From contig JADEYG010000013.1 of NCBI GenBank assembly GCA_016906335.1, positions 1-30,339 of the forward strand: a stretch of DNA of 30,339 nucleotides. Direction: 5' to 3'. This stretch comes from Novakomyces olei (lineage: Eukaryota > Ascomycota > Novakomycetes > Novakomycetales > Novakomycetaceae). The notes under the pieces were generated by a model. The model was not told the origin of the DNA. It did no database searches and was given only the letters and a program-made list of their open reading frames with translations. Position 1 is the first letter of the stretch, and each line of letters starts with the position of its first letter. Position numbers and translations under genes: made by a program. Of this stretch, positions 30,265 through 30,339 are shown piece after piece.

Positions 30265-30339
30265 AGGTAGTTAGGGTTAGTTAGGGTTAGTTAGGGTTAG
30301 GGTTATTAGGTAGTAGGTTAGTTGGTTAGTTAGGGTTAG
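30262..30339 (+). repeat. Telomere repeats (TTAGGG type, irregular)
   Basis: 78 bp of TTAGGG, TTAG and TTAGGTAG units, G-rich strand running 5' to 3' to the window end, as expected for a right chromosome end. The irregular units may be real or come from low-quality end reads. Confidence 0.9.

Overview
This window is the right end of a fungal chromosome. It starts in a conserved housekeeping gene (urea carboxylase/urea amidolyase) and ends in TTAGGG-type telomere repeats whose G-rich strand runs towards position 30339. Short spliceosomal introns (47 and 96 bp) with CTAA(C)-like branch sites, chromodomain Ty3/Gypsy elements, and a zinc-finger plus RecQ-like helicase gene at the telomere all point to a fungus, most likely a filamentous ascomycete. 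The exact taxon cannot be read from the sequence.

Layout. 1-2960: C-terminal part of urea carboxylase (end of biotin carboxylase, KipA-like, KipI-like and biotinyl domains), with two clean introns but several frame changes. 2961-3403: non-coding, with a short telomere-like tract. 3404-27440: a subtelomere built from repeated modules, which I label H (about 370 bp hairpin element with a G-run core), Q (about 350 bp AT-rich unit), S (minisatellite of 15 bp monomers) and P (about 250-290 bp purine-rich unit with TTAGGGTTAGGG). The order H-Q-S-P recurs. LTR elements sit inside the modules: a minus-strand Ty1/Copia element (4334-16474) in the first S array, with a minus-strand Ty3/Gypsy chromovirus (9009-15906) nested in it; a partial minus-strand Gypsy (19917-21489) after the second complete P unit; and a partial plus-strand Gypsy (23206-27113) after the third. 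27114-27440 is a divergent H copy, followed by a telomere-linked helicase gene (27500-30264) that the telomere cuts off before its DEAH box.

The items most worth a second look are the H family (fixed left end, conserved G-run core, hairpin arms whose sequence differs between subtypes while pairing is kept), a Zn2Cys6-type antisense ORF in the nested Gypsy element, a 14-nt self-priming complement in the same element, and the telomere capping inside the helicase gene.

Caution: the two LTRs of each complete element differ almost only by single-base length changes, and the host genes show many frame changes with few substitutions that look damaging. Part of the apparent gene decay may therefore be assembly indel error rather than biology.
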